64,000 bases of DNA, from contig NC_071669.1 of NCBI RefSeq assembly GCF_028554725.1, positions 1,178,001-1,242,000 on the forward strand, read 5' to 3'. Shown in pieces: positions 1-11,410 of this stretch (positions are counted from its first letter, which is position 1; every line of letters begins with the position of its first letter). Under the pieces are notes generated by a model, which was not told the DNA's origin, ran no database searches, and saw nothing but the letters and a program-made list of their open reading frames with translations. The position numbers and the translations under genes were made by a program. The DNA comes from Zeugodacus cucurbitae (lineage: Eukaryota; Arthropoda; Insecta; Diptera; Tephritidae).

Positions 1-418
1 TTAGTTTATTCAACAACAACAAAAAATATAAAAAATAACAACAACAACAACTCGTGTAGATAGTGTTCCAAATCTAAAATTGCTAAAAACCACAAACGCA
101 TAGAAAGTCCATTGCTTAGCAGACAGCAACAACAATTTCAACTCACGCAACTTGTACTAATTACATAGCAACAAAATACATATAAACATTTACAACAACA
201 CGCATTACAATTGCATTTATTTGTGTTGCTTGTGGTCAACGGTAGTTGCTGCTGCAACTTTTCAAAATGTGGCCGCGACGACGGCGTTCGCTCTGTTTGT
301 TGCAAGTTGTTCCGGAAATTGAAAAATCTGCTGTTGCGCATGCGCACGAAAACGACAACATCAACAACAACAACAATAAAAATATTGCGTGTACTTGGCC
401 ACAACTGGCACATCAGTA
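1..418 (+). promoter_or_regulatory. Rgl: Probable 5' untranslated leader of Rgl
   Basis: The stretch is A-rich with many CAACAACAAC runs and then a more GC-rich CGACGACGG segment, as is usual for fly leaders. It leads directly into an ATG and a good splice donor (GTGAGT at 446). No TATA box or initiator was identified, so the transcription start is probably left of base 1 or undefined. It contains an upstream ORF, listed separately. Confidence 0.5.
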
Positions 419-419
419 A
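267..419 (+). promoter_or_regulatory. Upstream ORF, 50 codons, whose stop overlaps the Rgl start as TAATG
   Basis: An ATG at 267 in good context (CAAAATG, A at -3) opens a 50-codon frame beginning MWPRRRRSLCLL, with an Asn run in the middle. It ends at TAA 417-419, whose last A is the first base of the proposed Rgl ATG (419-421). Such stop-start overlap is compatible with termination-reinitiation control, as known for other eukaryotic uORFs. The peptide is Arg-rich then Asn-rich and matches no family I know. Its translation is inferred from sequence alone. Confidence 0.4.
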
Positions 420-445
420 TGAGTCAAAATGTTGCCGATAGTTTG
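419..445 (+). CDS. Rgl: Rgl putative first coding exon (MSQNVADSL)
   Basis: An ATG at 419 (G at -3) opens nine codons reading MSQNVADSL. They run directly into a consensus donor, TTG followed by GTGAGT at 446. The exon ends in phase 0, exactly what is needed by the acceptor at 18492, where translation resumes SFIIESGS with no ATG of its own. This phase match, the CAA-rich leader before it and the all-phase-0 design of the rest of the gene are the evidence. Intron 1 would be about 18 kb. An intervening exon, or a different first exon, cannot be excluded. Confidence 0.5.
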
Positions 446-585
446 GTGAGTAGAAATATGAAAAAAATTGAAAAAAAATATTTAAAATTATTATTTGACA
501 AATAACAGGAAAATGAGGTTATACATATATACATAATAAGAAAGTAAATGCTCTATATATACATGTATGTAAACACAAATCCATA

Positions 586-1452
586 TTTTTACCCTGAACA
601 GGATATATTAAGTTTGTAACACCCAGCAGGAAGCGTCGGAGGTCCTATAAAGTATATATATAAATGATCAGTATGTTGAACTGAGTCGATTTAGCCATGT
701 CCGTCAGTCTGTCTGTCTGTATATATACGAACTAGTCCTTCAGTTTTTAAGATATCGTTTTGAAATTTTGCAGATGTTATTTTCTCTTCAGGAAGCTGCT
801 CATTTGTCGGAACTGCCGATATCGGACCACTATATCATATAGCTGCCATACAAACTGAACGATCGGAATCAAGGGCTTGTATGGAAAACTTCCGCATTTT
901 ACTGCATATCATCACGAAATTTGGTGTGAGTTATTGCTCATAGAAATAATTTAATCTCCGAAAAAATTGTTCAGATCGGTTCACTATATCATATAGCTGC
1001 CATACAAACTGAACGATCGGAATCAAGGGCTTGTATGGAAAACTTCCGCATTTTACTACATATCTTCACGAAATTTGGTGTGAGTTATTTTTCACACAAA
1101 TAATTTAATCTCCCAAAAAATTGTTCAGATCGGTTCACTATAGCATATAGCTGCCATACAAACCAAACGATCGGATTCAATGGCTTGTATGGAAATTTTT
1201 CGCATTTGACGTGGTATCTTCACGAAATTTAACATGGATTACTGCTTAAGAAGAAATTGTTCAGATCGGTTAACTATATAGCCTTAATGTTTCTAGCAAA
1301 CAACCCGGCTAAAAAGAATTAGTAAAATGTTTTCTTTTTTTACTTACTTTTTCTTACGTCTTTAGATTTGTTTAAACACATAGTTACTAAAAGAAATGCA
1401 TCTGTGAAGGGTATATTAGCTTCGGTACAGCCGAAGTTAACGTTTTTTCTTG
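586..1452 (+). repeat. Repeat family B copy 1 (HINE-like, 154-bp monomers)
   Basis: The left end carries the near-palindrome ACCCTGAACAGG, followed by a GTCTGTCTGTCTG-type stretch. About three internal monomers follow; the phrase GATCGGA recurs at 861, 1015 and 1169, exactly 154 bp apart. The right end has GGGTATATT, then a hairpin (CTTCGG-5 nt-CCGAAG at 1420-1436), and terminates around CTTG at 1449-1452. A terminal inverted motif followed by a subterminal hairpin is the layout described for non-autonomous Helentrons (HINE/DINE). There is no coding capacity. Family assignment is inference. Confidence 0.7.
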
Positions 1453-2845
1453 TTTTAATTGCCATTAATCGCCGCGCACCTCCCCCCATTGCCTAAAATT
1501 TTCTGCGCTCGATTTACAACTGATCTCATTTTCTATTTATTCATCGATTCTTTGCTTGATTTGGTTTTTAGCATTGCCATTGTTCGCTCTTCTCGGTCCC
1601 TGCCTTTTTTGTATGCGTCTGCAAACTGTTTTAGTATCATTCGCCGTTTAGCACATTTTTGGCGATTTTATTGAAGCCAAGCTTAAATTGAAGCTTTTGT
1701 TGCCCAAATCACACGCCTTCCAGTCATTTGCTATTCAAACACTTTGGGTTTAGACGAAAATTAGTAAGATTTCTCTTTTATGTATTATAGTAAACACCGC
1801 AACGCTGATGAGTTTCTTCTGTTGTAGGGCGTGCTATTGATCTGCGCCAAATTGATTAGACACACACCACCAATAAAAGTAAGACATTGCACACGAGTTT
1901 ATGAAATCCCAAAGCGACATGAAATGTATTAAATGACGCGCGACCGATTTGTGCGCATGAAAAGCGCCGAAAATAGAAATTTGAAAAATTAGAAAAAATA
2001 TTAATAAATAGAAAAATTTTACTTTTAATGTCAGCACTATTCATATAAATAAATTTAGTAAATTTTCTCAATTGATTTAATTTTTTAATTAATTTTTTTT
2101 TTAATTTTTCCTTTTCCTCCACTTTCATTTTCCACTCTAAATAAACTGTCATAGCTCAGTGTTAATAAAATAAATATGATTATATGCATTAATAACAGTT
2201 TAATAAATTCAATTTTCATTTAATTGAATGCTCTCTCAGCGACACTTTCGCTGTCGCCCTTTCTCACTGGCGATGCCGTAATCAATTAATTTCATTTTTC
2301 CATGTTGCAGTGCAATTAATAACGAATTAGTCGAGTCGAGTGTCACAACAACGCTCACAATTGCATGGCAATCACTCGCTGCAATCGATTGCAACAAAGC
2401 TACAACAACAACTATTGAATAGTAATTGCATTAATAGAGTTTGTAGAGATTTGTAATTAAAAGAAATTAGCTAGCACTTGGGACTTGATTACTCTAATAG
2501 GATTTATTGCAGCAGTAATTTGACGCTTATATTTCATAAAATATATATAATAGAGAAATTAAAAAGTGTGTATTAAATAATAATAGTAATTGATAAGAAA
2601 ATTAATTAGTTCATTAAGCATGAATTAAATTTAAAAAATTAATAATTAATTGAGTTAATGAAACAATTAAAATTAAAGTTTTATTTATATTTTTACTTTG
2701 TTAAATATTATATATTAAATTAATTAGTCTCATAGCCACAATAATAGGTTTACTGAAAAATAAATAAATAAATTTAATAGAATTTGAAAAAAAAAATTTA
2801 AAAAAAATTAGTTATCATTTCTTGTTGTTGTTGAAAAAAATATAA
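1453..2845. other. Intronic DNA, nothing recognised
   Basis: A+T-rich sequence with short ORFs only. None shows splice-bounded coding character or a known motif on either strand. The last 400 bases are made mostly of A/T homopolymer and TTAATT patches. Confidence 0.5.
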
Positions 2846-3748
2846 ACAACTAAGGAAGGGCTAAGTTCGGGTGTGACCGAACATTTTATACTCTCGTAAT
2901 TTATTTATTTAAATTTATTAATATAACAAACAATTTGACTCACATATTCGGCATATATGTATATGGTATAAAGTCCATTGAAAGTTTGAAAACCCTAATA
3001 TTAGGTATATGGGAGATAGATGAAGTTAAAATATCTGAAAGACTTAACTATAATTTCGGTTTAAAATTTGTTAGAAAATTGTTAAGTACTCATATTCGAT
3101 ATATAGGGTCTTGAAAACTTATGGACCGATTTTTAGAAGGATGGTGACACTCTTTAAATACCGTATTTCAGCGAAGTTCTGTTCCCATATCTTCACTAGT
3201 ACTAACTTTATACATTGTTAAGTAAACTATTCAGACCGACTTCAGAGTTCTGGTATATGGGAAGTAGGCGTGGTTTTGAACCGATTTAGACAATTTGTAC
3301 AACATATCATTGGGAAGCTAGGAAGATATTATGAACCAAATTTCATTGAAATTGGTCGATTAGTTTCGAAGATATGGTTTTTGACCCATGAGTGCAGCTC
3401 TTCTGTACCTTCTTTATAATGAAATTTAAGGTTTCTGTTGGTTTTCCTGGCTGAATTAAAGCAGTTTACGCCCATATTCGAACTTAACCTTCGTATGGTG
3501 CCAAGAAATACGTCTTCCAAGTTTCATCAAGACATTTCAATTTTTACTCAAGTTACAGCTTGCACGGACGGACGTACAGACGGACAAACAGACAGACATC
3601 CGGAATTGAACTTTACTCGTCACCCTGATCATTTTGATATAAATAACCCTATATCTAACTCGCTTAGTTTTAGGACTTACAACCAACCGTTATGTGGACA
3701 AAACTATAATACTCTCTTTAGCAACTATATATGTTGCGAGAGTATAAA
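2846..3748 (-). repeat. Repeat family A copy 1 (HINE-like)
   Basis: Read on the minus strand, the element starts with TTTATACTCTCG at 3748-3737 and ends with its inverse at 2896-2885. The hairpin GTTCGG-6 nt-CCGAAC (2865-2882) follows, and then about 15 nt. Inside lies a CGGACGGACGTACAGACGG-type tract. This inverted repeat, hairpin, short-tail order matches the terminal structure of Helentron-derived elements. The 182-codon ORF inside it (3438-3986) runs past the element boundary and is not considered a gene. Confidence 0.7.
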
Positions 3749-4210
3749 TATCAGTTATCATTTGTATTTGTTGTTATTTATCACTTTTTTGCGCTTCTCA
3801 ATTATTAGCATTCAAGCCTCACTTCGCTTGGTCTCTCAAGTCATTAGGCTTTGTTCAAAATGCGCCGCTATTTCAGCCATTCATAAGTTAAAAATCTTTA
3901 TTTTGTGTAAAAAGGCACGTTTGTGCTTAGACTATGCCCCAAATAACTCCGAATGCAAATATTCAATATATTCAAATGCAAATTAGAGGCAGATGTAGAC
4001 AGTTTCGGGCATATTAATGGAGTTGACAATATAAAACAATATTTGAGCTGTTTGATAATCCAAAAAAAGAGAGTAAAAATTGCTTTTCTTTGATCTTAAG
4101 GCGCGAATCTTAATCATACGCAAAAAACGCAGTAAACTTCACTTTATTGGGGAGACGAATCTACATACCCTACAACAGTAATCACAATTCTTCTACTTCT
4201 TTTATGAATA
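3749..4210. other. Intronic DNA, nothing recognised
   Basis: Between two repeats. No ORF, repeat copy or motif could be supported here. Confidence 0.45.
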
Positions 4211-4382
4211 CAGTTGAATTTCCATATATCGAACTTCTATAACTCGAAGTTCTCTAGAACACGAACTTTTGAATTAGCAATAGAAGTCAAATTTCATACA
4301 AATTATCATACATAACTTTAAGTCTTTCTAATTCAAAGTTCTTTTGTGGATTATGGTGATTCGAGATAGCGAAGTTGATTTG
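4211..4382 (+). repeat. CTCGAA-rich MITE (family C), copy 1
   Basis: Starts CAGTTGAATTTCC and carries several degenerate copies of AACTCGAAGT. It ends with GATTCGAGATAGCGAAGTTG, so the ends are imperfect inverted repeats. The flanks are TA-rich. Compared with the cleaner copy at 48600, this one has diverged at several CTCGAA units. Non-coding. Confidence 0.6.
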
Positions 4383-5736
4383 TATATATGTATGTATATA
4401 TTTTCCCCATAGTTCCTAGATGAAACTCTACTCCTTTAAGATCACCTAAATATCAACTCTACCTCCAAATTATTAACTCTATAACCATGCGTCGCTAATA
4501 ATATGTACACAACCGTAGACAATTATATGCTCCGGCATATAAATAGCAATTTAGTTGGCGATTTTCTCTTGTAATATTTACTTTCCTGCTTAACTACTAC
4601 CTGCATACCAGACAACTATTTGCACAACTCTCATTTAGTTACGAACGGGTTGGTCAAAGCAAAATCGCAAATATTTAATATTTTACACAAACAAAAGCCA
4701 AGTCTAAAGCGCTAGTTAAAATGCGAAGAGCACGTGCCTTGTTTGTGGATTTTAATTATTGTTCGTCGAGTCGTTGAGTTGAAAAAAAATGCGTAAAAAT
4801 TCATGATGCGTGAGTGTGGACGGACGTATTTAATTTTTTATTATTTTGTAATCAACAAGCGCTTTTATTCATTACCGATGTGAAGATTATATGGAAATGT
4901 CTATAATATATGTGAGATCTTACATAATTTTTTAACAATGTGCGCTAAAACGGCGCTAATAAATAGTGAAAGCTACGTTGGACGAACAAAGAAAGCGATT
5001 TTTTCTCACTCATTTAAATGACTTGCAAATATTTATTTATATTTTCTTTGATGGCTCTTTAGATTTTACGACCAATTGATGGAATAAACATATTTTTCAT
5101 TCATTCATAAAAATAAAATAAATAATAAATATTCTGCTATTAAAAGTTGTAAAAATTTAACGTTTTTTCGAGCAATTCAAAACACCGCTTAATAGTTTCT
5201 AGCTGGCGAGTTGCCATCAACTAAATATTGTAATAGATCTGACAACCAACTTGACAGCAGAGTTCACACGCTTATGTGCTCTAATGACAGCCAATAAGAA
5301 TTACAGCAAACAATAACAAAACTAGCAAGACTAAAAAGACGAAATGAGCGAAAGAATAAATAAACAGAGAACATAAATGCGCGGGAAGAACGCTAAAACA
5401 AGAACGAAAAAAGTGGAGAGACCAGCAGAGAGCGTACAAAATATGCGCTTAATTGAGCAGGTATCGCCATAAAAGCAGGGGCTGTGTGCTGCACAGTGAG
5501 GTGTGATGGTGAAAATTTTGATTTTTTTTTTACTTTTTGTGATTTTTTGGATAAATTTTTGAAGGAGTTAACTAAGTAAAAAATTCTTAAACAATTGAAA
5601 ATTGATTTTAATTTTAATTGGTTAAAGATTTTGTTTCAGTTTCCAATTGCATACTCGTATTGCTGAAGAAGTGACAGTCTTTGATTAGCTATATATCTGA
5701 TAGGTGGTTCATAGAATGGGATATATTATGATTATG
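4383..5736. other. Intronic DNA, nothing recognised
   Basis: No coding-like ORF, repeat copy or RNA gene seen. The AATAAA-like strings near 5110 are scattered in A+T-rich sequence and not tied to a gene. Confidence 0.45.
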
Positions 5737-6241
5737 CAATGCAATTGAAAAGTAAAGTCCTATCTCTATGAACCAAAATCCAATTCTACAAGTCGCTCAT
5801 CGCTTATTCCCGTCTTGTATGGCGCCGAAACGTGGACGATGACAACAACCGATGAGACGACTCTTTGGGTTTTCGAGAAAAAGGTTTTGCGTAATATTTA
5901 TGGTCCTCTGAACATTGGCAACTCTGGCAACGGCGAATACCACAGACGATGATTTATACGACGACATTGACATAGTTCAGCGAATGAAAAGACAGTTGTA
6001 CGAATGGATGGAACCACTCCAGCTCTGAAAGTGTTCAATGCAATACCTGCTGGAGGAAGCCGCGGAAGAAGACGACCTTCATTCCGGTGGAAAGACCATG
6101 TGCAAAGTGCCCTGGCTTCACTTGTTGTTTCCAGTTGGCGCCAAAAAGCAAAAAGGAGGAATGAGTGGCGCGCTCTGGTGGATTCGGATATAATCGCTTT
6201 AAGCGGTTTCTACGCCAAATATATATATATATATATATATT
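5737..6241 (+). mobile_element. 5'-truncated non-LTR retrotransposon 3' end, copy a
   Basis: The segment encodes, in broken frames, the post-RT C-terminal region shared with 58330-59045 and 63250-64000. Recognisable pieces are the YKSLI..VLYGAETW-like stretch, the YDDIDIVQR stretch and the GGSRGRRRPSFRWKDHVQ segment. It has lost the bases around the WLGHVVRM motif. The 3' tail after CTACGCCAAA is a TA microsatellite rather than poly(A). A dead 5'-truncated insertion inside Rgl intron 1. Confidence 0.75.
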
Positions 6242-6559
6242 CGGCATAAAGTCCATAGTACTACATGGTTATGATATGACTCTTCTACATAAAAACCTTA
6301 AACGAACCACTGTGTGCGCGCCGCTTCCAACCCGCTTGGGTGGTAACAACAGGGGTGGCGCGTGAGTACGAACGCCTGCCAAACGCGCGCCGGTGAGGGC
6401 AACAGCAGTGGTGGTGGTGGTAGCGGGTGGCGAATGGTTGCCTGCCCGTTTGTTGTGTGACCAGTTGATGACGTCGTCAAAAACGCCATCGTCATCCCTC
6501 GGCACAGGCGAGAGCACATATGGTCGATGATACAGACGTACGTACAACGCTCAATGGGA

Positions 6560-8106
6560 ATCAGAATCGGCGGGTTTGTCATGAATGCGCAGCACTTAGA
6601 ACGCTGAGTGCGGTTTCGGCGTTTGTTGGAGACGGTTTATGGCGCGTTACGTTCGTGCGTGTTGTTCGTTCGCTACAGTAAAGTGTTGAGCGTTTTTAAT
6701 GCAATAAGAAAATAATACATATATACACAACAATTTGTTGATATACACATACATAGAGAATTATATATATATACATATATATTTAAATTGTGCTTTAAAG
6801 CGAGTGCGCTAGTACGGGCGAACGGGCGAACGGGCGAAACGGACGCGTTACACACGCGTGACGCGAAAAAGTACACGATTAAGAAAAAACGTGCATACAT
6901 GTAGAGATATATACAAATAAGAATCGAGTTTTACAAATTATTTTGATATTCACACAGTTTTGGGTATATATATATACAGTTATACATAAATATATATATA
7001 TTGAGGTGTTGTTGTTGTGCGCAGAAGTATGCTACGGCGTGTAGTTGTTTATCAACTTGAAAAAACATAACAATCTACTTTTCGGTAGCGTCATAGACGG
7101 CGCGCTTTATACACACACACCCACACACGAATAAATACATACATATAAAAAGAATCACGACGCGAACATAAACAACGCCGCGCAACAACAATCACGTTCA
7201 CACAACGTCGAGACAATTTGTTGTTAATTTCAATTGAATTAAGTGAGTCGGAGTGCATGATTTTTGGAAGACGACCGTTCAGACGGCAGGCAAATCAAGG
7301 CTTCAAGACTTCAAGTAATAAACACGCGGCGCTTTAGGGCGTGTTAAGTGAAGTGTCGAGTGCAGTGTCGCGTCGAAAAAACAGACTCCATAAATGCCCA
7401 TTTAATTGCCAACTGCAGTGAACAGGACTTTGCGGAGCCTCAACAGGAGTTCGCTAATATTTATAGTACCGCAATATAGCAAAAAGTGAAAAGCGTCTGC
7501 GAGCAGCTATAAAATAGTGCAACGACCTTTCGCTGGCATGCAAATGTATGTGTGTGCTTGCGCATAAAAGCCAACAGTTCCTTACAACATAGCAGCGACG
7601 CAGACAGACAGACAACATAAAACGGAAGCGGAAACTTTGCTTTGCTGCTGGAGGAAGAGTTAAAGAGTTTTAGTTGCAGACGTCGTTAACGCCCAAAAAC
7701 CTCCCCACGCATACTGTGCCTTTTAACTACACACACACACACACACAAACAAACACAAGCAAATATACACGTACAAGTCTAATAAGAATACTCAGTGGTG
7801 GTGCAGCGTCTTCACACAAACACACACACACATAAATCTATTTACAACAACAATAATGCCGAAATTACTGATGTTGTTGAGAGTTGAGTTTTGAATTGGC
7901 CTCATTGTTTTTGGTTGCAACGGCAAATGAAAATCGATTTTCCACCCAAAACACAAAGAACCCACCAACACGCCTGCAACCCACAAGCCATCAGCGCTGA
8001 AAACTGAAAACCGTGTGCCTCAGCAAAATACTCGAGCGGATTATTTGAATACGCAAACCCAAGCGCAATTTCCAATAAAAATAAATAAGCGATAAATTCG
8101 AAAAAG
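6560..8106 (+). promoter_or_regulatory. Rgl: Leader-like block, candidate alternative first exon of Rgl
   Basis: Compared with flanking intron DNA this block is richer in CG dinucleotides at its left end (6590-6670). It then shows CAACAACAA, ACACAC and AAGTGAAAAGCG runs typical of fly leaders. It ends at a possible donor, AAAAAG followed by GTGAAT at 8107. No long ORF reaches the donor in the frame needed. If spliced to the exon at 18493, translation would have to start at the in-frame ATG at 19021 (residue 186 of the long model). The start near 6560 is arbitrary. This is inference from composition only. Confidence 0.35.
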
Positions 8107-8689
8107 GTGAATGCGCCGCTTTACTCGTTGACCTTTCGTGTGCGCGCATTAAACAGTAGAAGGGGCAGCAGTCGATCCACCCTCATGCTTCTAACGGATT
8201 TACCTCAACAATTTAATTGTGTAAGGTAGCAGTAGAGCAGCGCAGCAAAGCAAAGGCAACAACAAATAGTTGATAATAAATCGAATTGCACTCATCAAAC
8301 GTCAAATGGTATGGCTATGGGAGTGTTACGACCGTAGACTGTAGTCAGTAGAGTTGATTCAATTTTCTTTAATTAAGTTTGTAAGAATTTGTTTTTCTTT
8401 TCATTTCCTTTTCTTGTTTGAAATGCAATGGTTTTTTTTTATGTTATTGTTGGCGCATTCTTTCATTGATTGCAATTGTTTGTGTGGAAAAATGTTGAAA
8501 TTAGTTGACTACAGAGAAATTATGTGTACAACGGAATGTTGGCCTGCGGGAAATTTAAGGCTAAGGCTGATTCACCTTAGGGTTATTTAAAAAATATATC
8601 AAATTGTCTTTTAATATCTAAAGTTTTGAATGTAGTTGAAATTCTATAAAAAATAATTAAATTATGTGAGATATTATGGAAAATTAGGG
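8107..8689. other. Intronic DNA, nothing recognised
   Basis: Ordinary intron sequence. The 78-codon ORF at 8354-8590 shows no family resemblance. Confidence 0.45.
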
Positions 8690-9567
8690 TGCGAGAGTGA
8701 TCTTATATGAAGAAGTGAGATCTCAATCCGAAGAAAAATAGGACATAGTGCTTTAAAATATATTTTAAAATTATGATCTTCAAAATTATATTTTTCCTCG
8801 GTCAATGTTATGATAAAAAGCTTTAGTAAGCTTAAAGCTATGTATAATTAGAAAATTAAAGTCATAAAGTTTCGAATAAAGTTTTAGAATTGTGATCTCT
8901 GATATTATATGCCTGAGACAACAGATTTCCTACCATTATTTTAACATATAAAGCTTTAAGCTTCTTTAAACTACAGATCAACTACTACGAAAAGCGAAAC
9001 TATCTAGCATCGAGCGATCGAACCCTTTTTATTATTTAAAACAAACTCATAAACCTCTGAATTCCATGCTCAAAAAGTCTCTCATCCCAACTTGAACTTA
9101 AAGCTCTTTTTATTTCCGAGGTAGTGAGTTCCCTACATAGAATTATCGAAAATTTAAGTCAGAAATTTTAATTTAAATCTTAGAAATATATTTTGAAAGT
9201 GTGATATCAGAAATTATATTCAGAAGAAACTAAATTTCCCACCTCAATTATATCGTATAAAGCTATGAGCTTTAAGCTATGTTGAAATAAAGAATTAAAA
9301 TCATTAAATTTTGAAATATATTTTGAAACAAAAGATCTCTGAAAATATATTTCTAAGGAACCAGATTGTATATCTCAGTGATATCGTATAAAGCTTTTAG
9401 TAAGCTTAAAGTTTCTTTAAACTACAGATCAACTACTACGAAAATCGAAATTATCTAGCATTGAGTGATCGGACCCTTTTTATTATTTAAAACAAACTCA
9501 TAAGCCTCTGAATTTCATACTTAAAAAGTCCCTTATTCAAACTTGAGCTTACAGCTCTCCTGTTTTC
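8690..9567. repeat. Degenerate local tandem duplication, higher-order period 451 bp
   Basis: The phrase CTACAGATCAACTACTACGA and about 140 following bases occur at about 8971 and again at about 9422, 451 bp apart. Each half also shows shorter recurring phrases such as AAGCTTAAAG and GTGATCTCTGA about every 150 nt, so the array appears built from older, decayed units. No ORF. No copy was noticed elsewhere in the window. Confidence 0.6.
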
Positions 9568-11088
9568 CCTCCAGGCATACAACGCTCGTCGGCCTACATG
9601 CAACCGAGAAATGCGCATCAAATGTGACAGCAGCAAAATGGACTTTGACATAACATGTAATAAATGTAATATGGGCGGTTGTCAGTCACCACCCGCGCTT
9701 TAAAAAGCACACCCTCATTAAATGAATTTTACAAATATAGCTTGTCAACGCAGCGCTCATGCATGTATGAACTATATTTATATACGGAGACTATATATAT
9801 TTTCGCAAACTATATATATATATATACATGTGAGTATGTATGTAAAACATTTGCGGCTTTGTGATTCATGCAAGAGGCGTAACTGTATGAGAGTGACTGT
9901 GACAGCCGAAGGGGGAAGTACGTTGACAGCGTCAAATGACTACAATAGGCAGCATAAGATTACTAGCTTATATAAGCATGTGTGTGTGTGTTTATGCATA
10001 AATTCAAAAGTGAATAATATTCAAAAGTGTATTTACATATCAGGCGAGTACACACACACACACGGGAAATCTACTCACGGACATATCAACAATTTAAAGT
10101 ACACAAAACACACCTCTTGGTCCCACTATTGCACATGTGAGGCCCTAACGCTGATATGCCACATTGTAATGTAAACACGCGCTCCCCCAGCGAGCGAGTC
10201 TCGCACGCGCTGACACACAAAGAAACCTGCTGCAGACAGCGCTTTTATCGCCGCCTTTGTGAGGGAATGAAATGTGCGTGGCACTTATGGCAGCTAATCG
10301 CAGCAAACAAGCTGTTGTCATAAAAATATATGGATGCTTGCGTTGTGGCAGTGGCAACATAAAACGGATGTTGTCGATGTTGTTGATGTTGCTGTATGTT
10401 GTTGCAGCGGCAGCCAAACAGGCACCTTAGCACTGACAGCTGACAGCGAAAACACCATTAGCGCAGCGCGGGTCTTCATACAACCCTGTCAGCTAGACGA
10501 ATGGAGGGGTTTGCGATTGGAAAACTACAACAACAACAACAAATTGTAGACACTAAAAATTGCAAAATGCCTGCGAAAGTTTTTAAGAAATCATTGGCGA
10601 AACTGCCGAGTGAGCGCAATGATAAATGACCGCGAAGTTGAACGTGCTCCTTCACATAAATATTTATGTCTCAATAAAGCACACATACAGACAGACATAT
10701 GTATAAATATTGTATTTATATGGGTCCAGCATATTTGGGCACCTCGTATGTCATGTCTAGAGTTATTTGCAAAATAGGCTTTTTTTTGCGCTGCAATCTC
10801 AGTTTGTTGCGCTAATCTTCTAAGCCCTTTGCTATACCTCAGTTGTCAAGTCCCAGCGCCATTAGCGATTATGACGTGTCTATTCCTTTGTTCTACAAAA
10901 GCGTAATTCTCAGCAATATGCGAGTGTATGTATGTTTGTAAGTGGGCTATGATTAATATTCAACGCGTCTGTGAAGTTGAGCTTTTGGCGTGAGAAATGT
11001 GTGTGCCACCATTAGCATTGGCAGGGTTGCCACGACTAACAGAAAAAAATGTTTTTTTAAAGGTTAGATCTTAAAAATGTAACTTATT
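9568..11088. other. Intronic DNA with microsatellites, nothing coding recognised
   Basis: Contains TA and TG/CA runs (about 9780-9830, 9980-10000 and 10052-10064). A CpG-containing patch lies around 10170-10260, and GTTGTTGATG/CAACAACAAC patches around 10370-10545. The ORFs here are made of these runs and show no family features. Confidence 0.45.
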
Positions 11089-11410
11089 GGTCCACAACTT
11101 TGCTTCCGCCCTTTTTATTTGTAAATTTAAAGCTTTTTACAACAGTCGTTACAAATGGCGATTAGCCTCAGCCGAACTTTTCTTGGAATTAAAAAAGAAA
11201 AGCTAAATTTCCCGCAAATGTCGAGAATTCGACTCAAAAAGTGTAATTTTTTCAGTTGAGAATAAGTTTGGTAGGCAAACAGATCTCTACAAATATTTTG
11301 TTGGGCTAATGTTGACACAAATGTCCAAGATCGATATAAAACGATTTAATCGACCAGTGCTTGACCCTAGAGACATCTATTGGAAAACGGCGGAAGCAAA
11401 GTTGTAGACC
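11089..11410 (-). mobile_element. Internally deleted mariner derivative (MITE-like)
   Basis: The terminal repeats are GGTCCACAACTTTGCTTCCG at the left and its near inverse ending AAGTTGTAGACC at the right. Both match the ends of the mariner at 51919-53194. About 240 bases at the right correspond to that element's 5' end and first transposase codons on the minus strand. About 60 bases at the left correspond to its 3' end. The middle of the transposase gene is missing. TA follows at 11411; the left flank reads TT, so the target duplication is imperfect. Confidence 0.8.

Noticed and set aside
3438..3986. 182-codon plus-strand ORF
   Set aside because: It begins inside repeat family A copy 1, runs across the CAGACGGAC tract and past the element end. 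Its frame is broken in the other copies.
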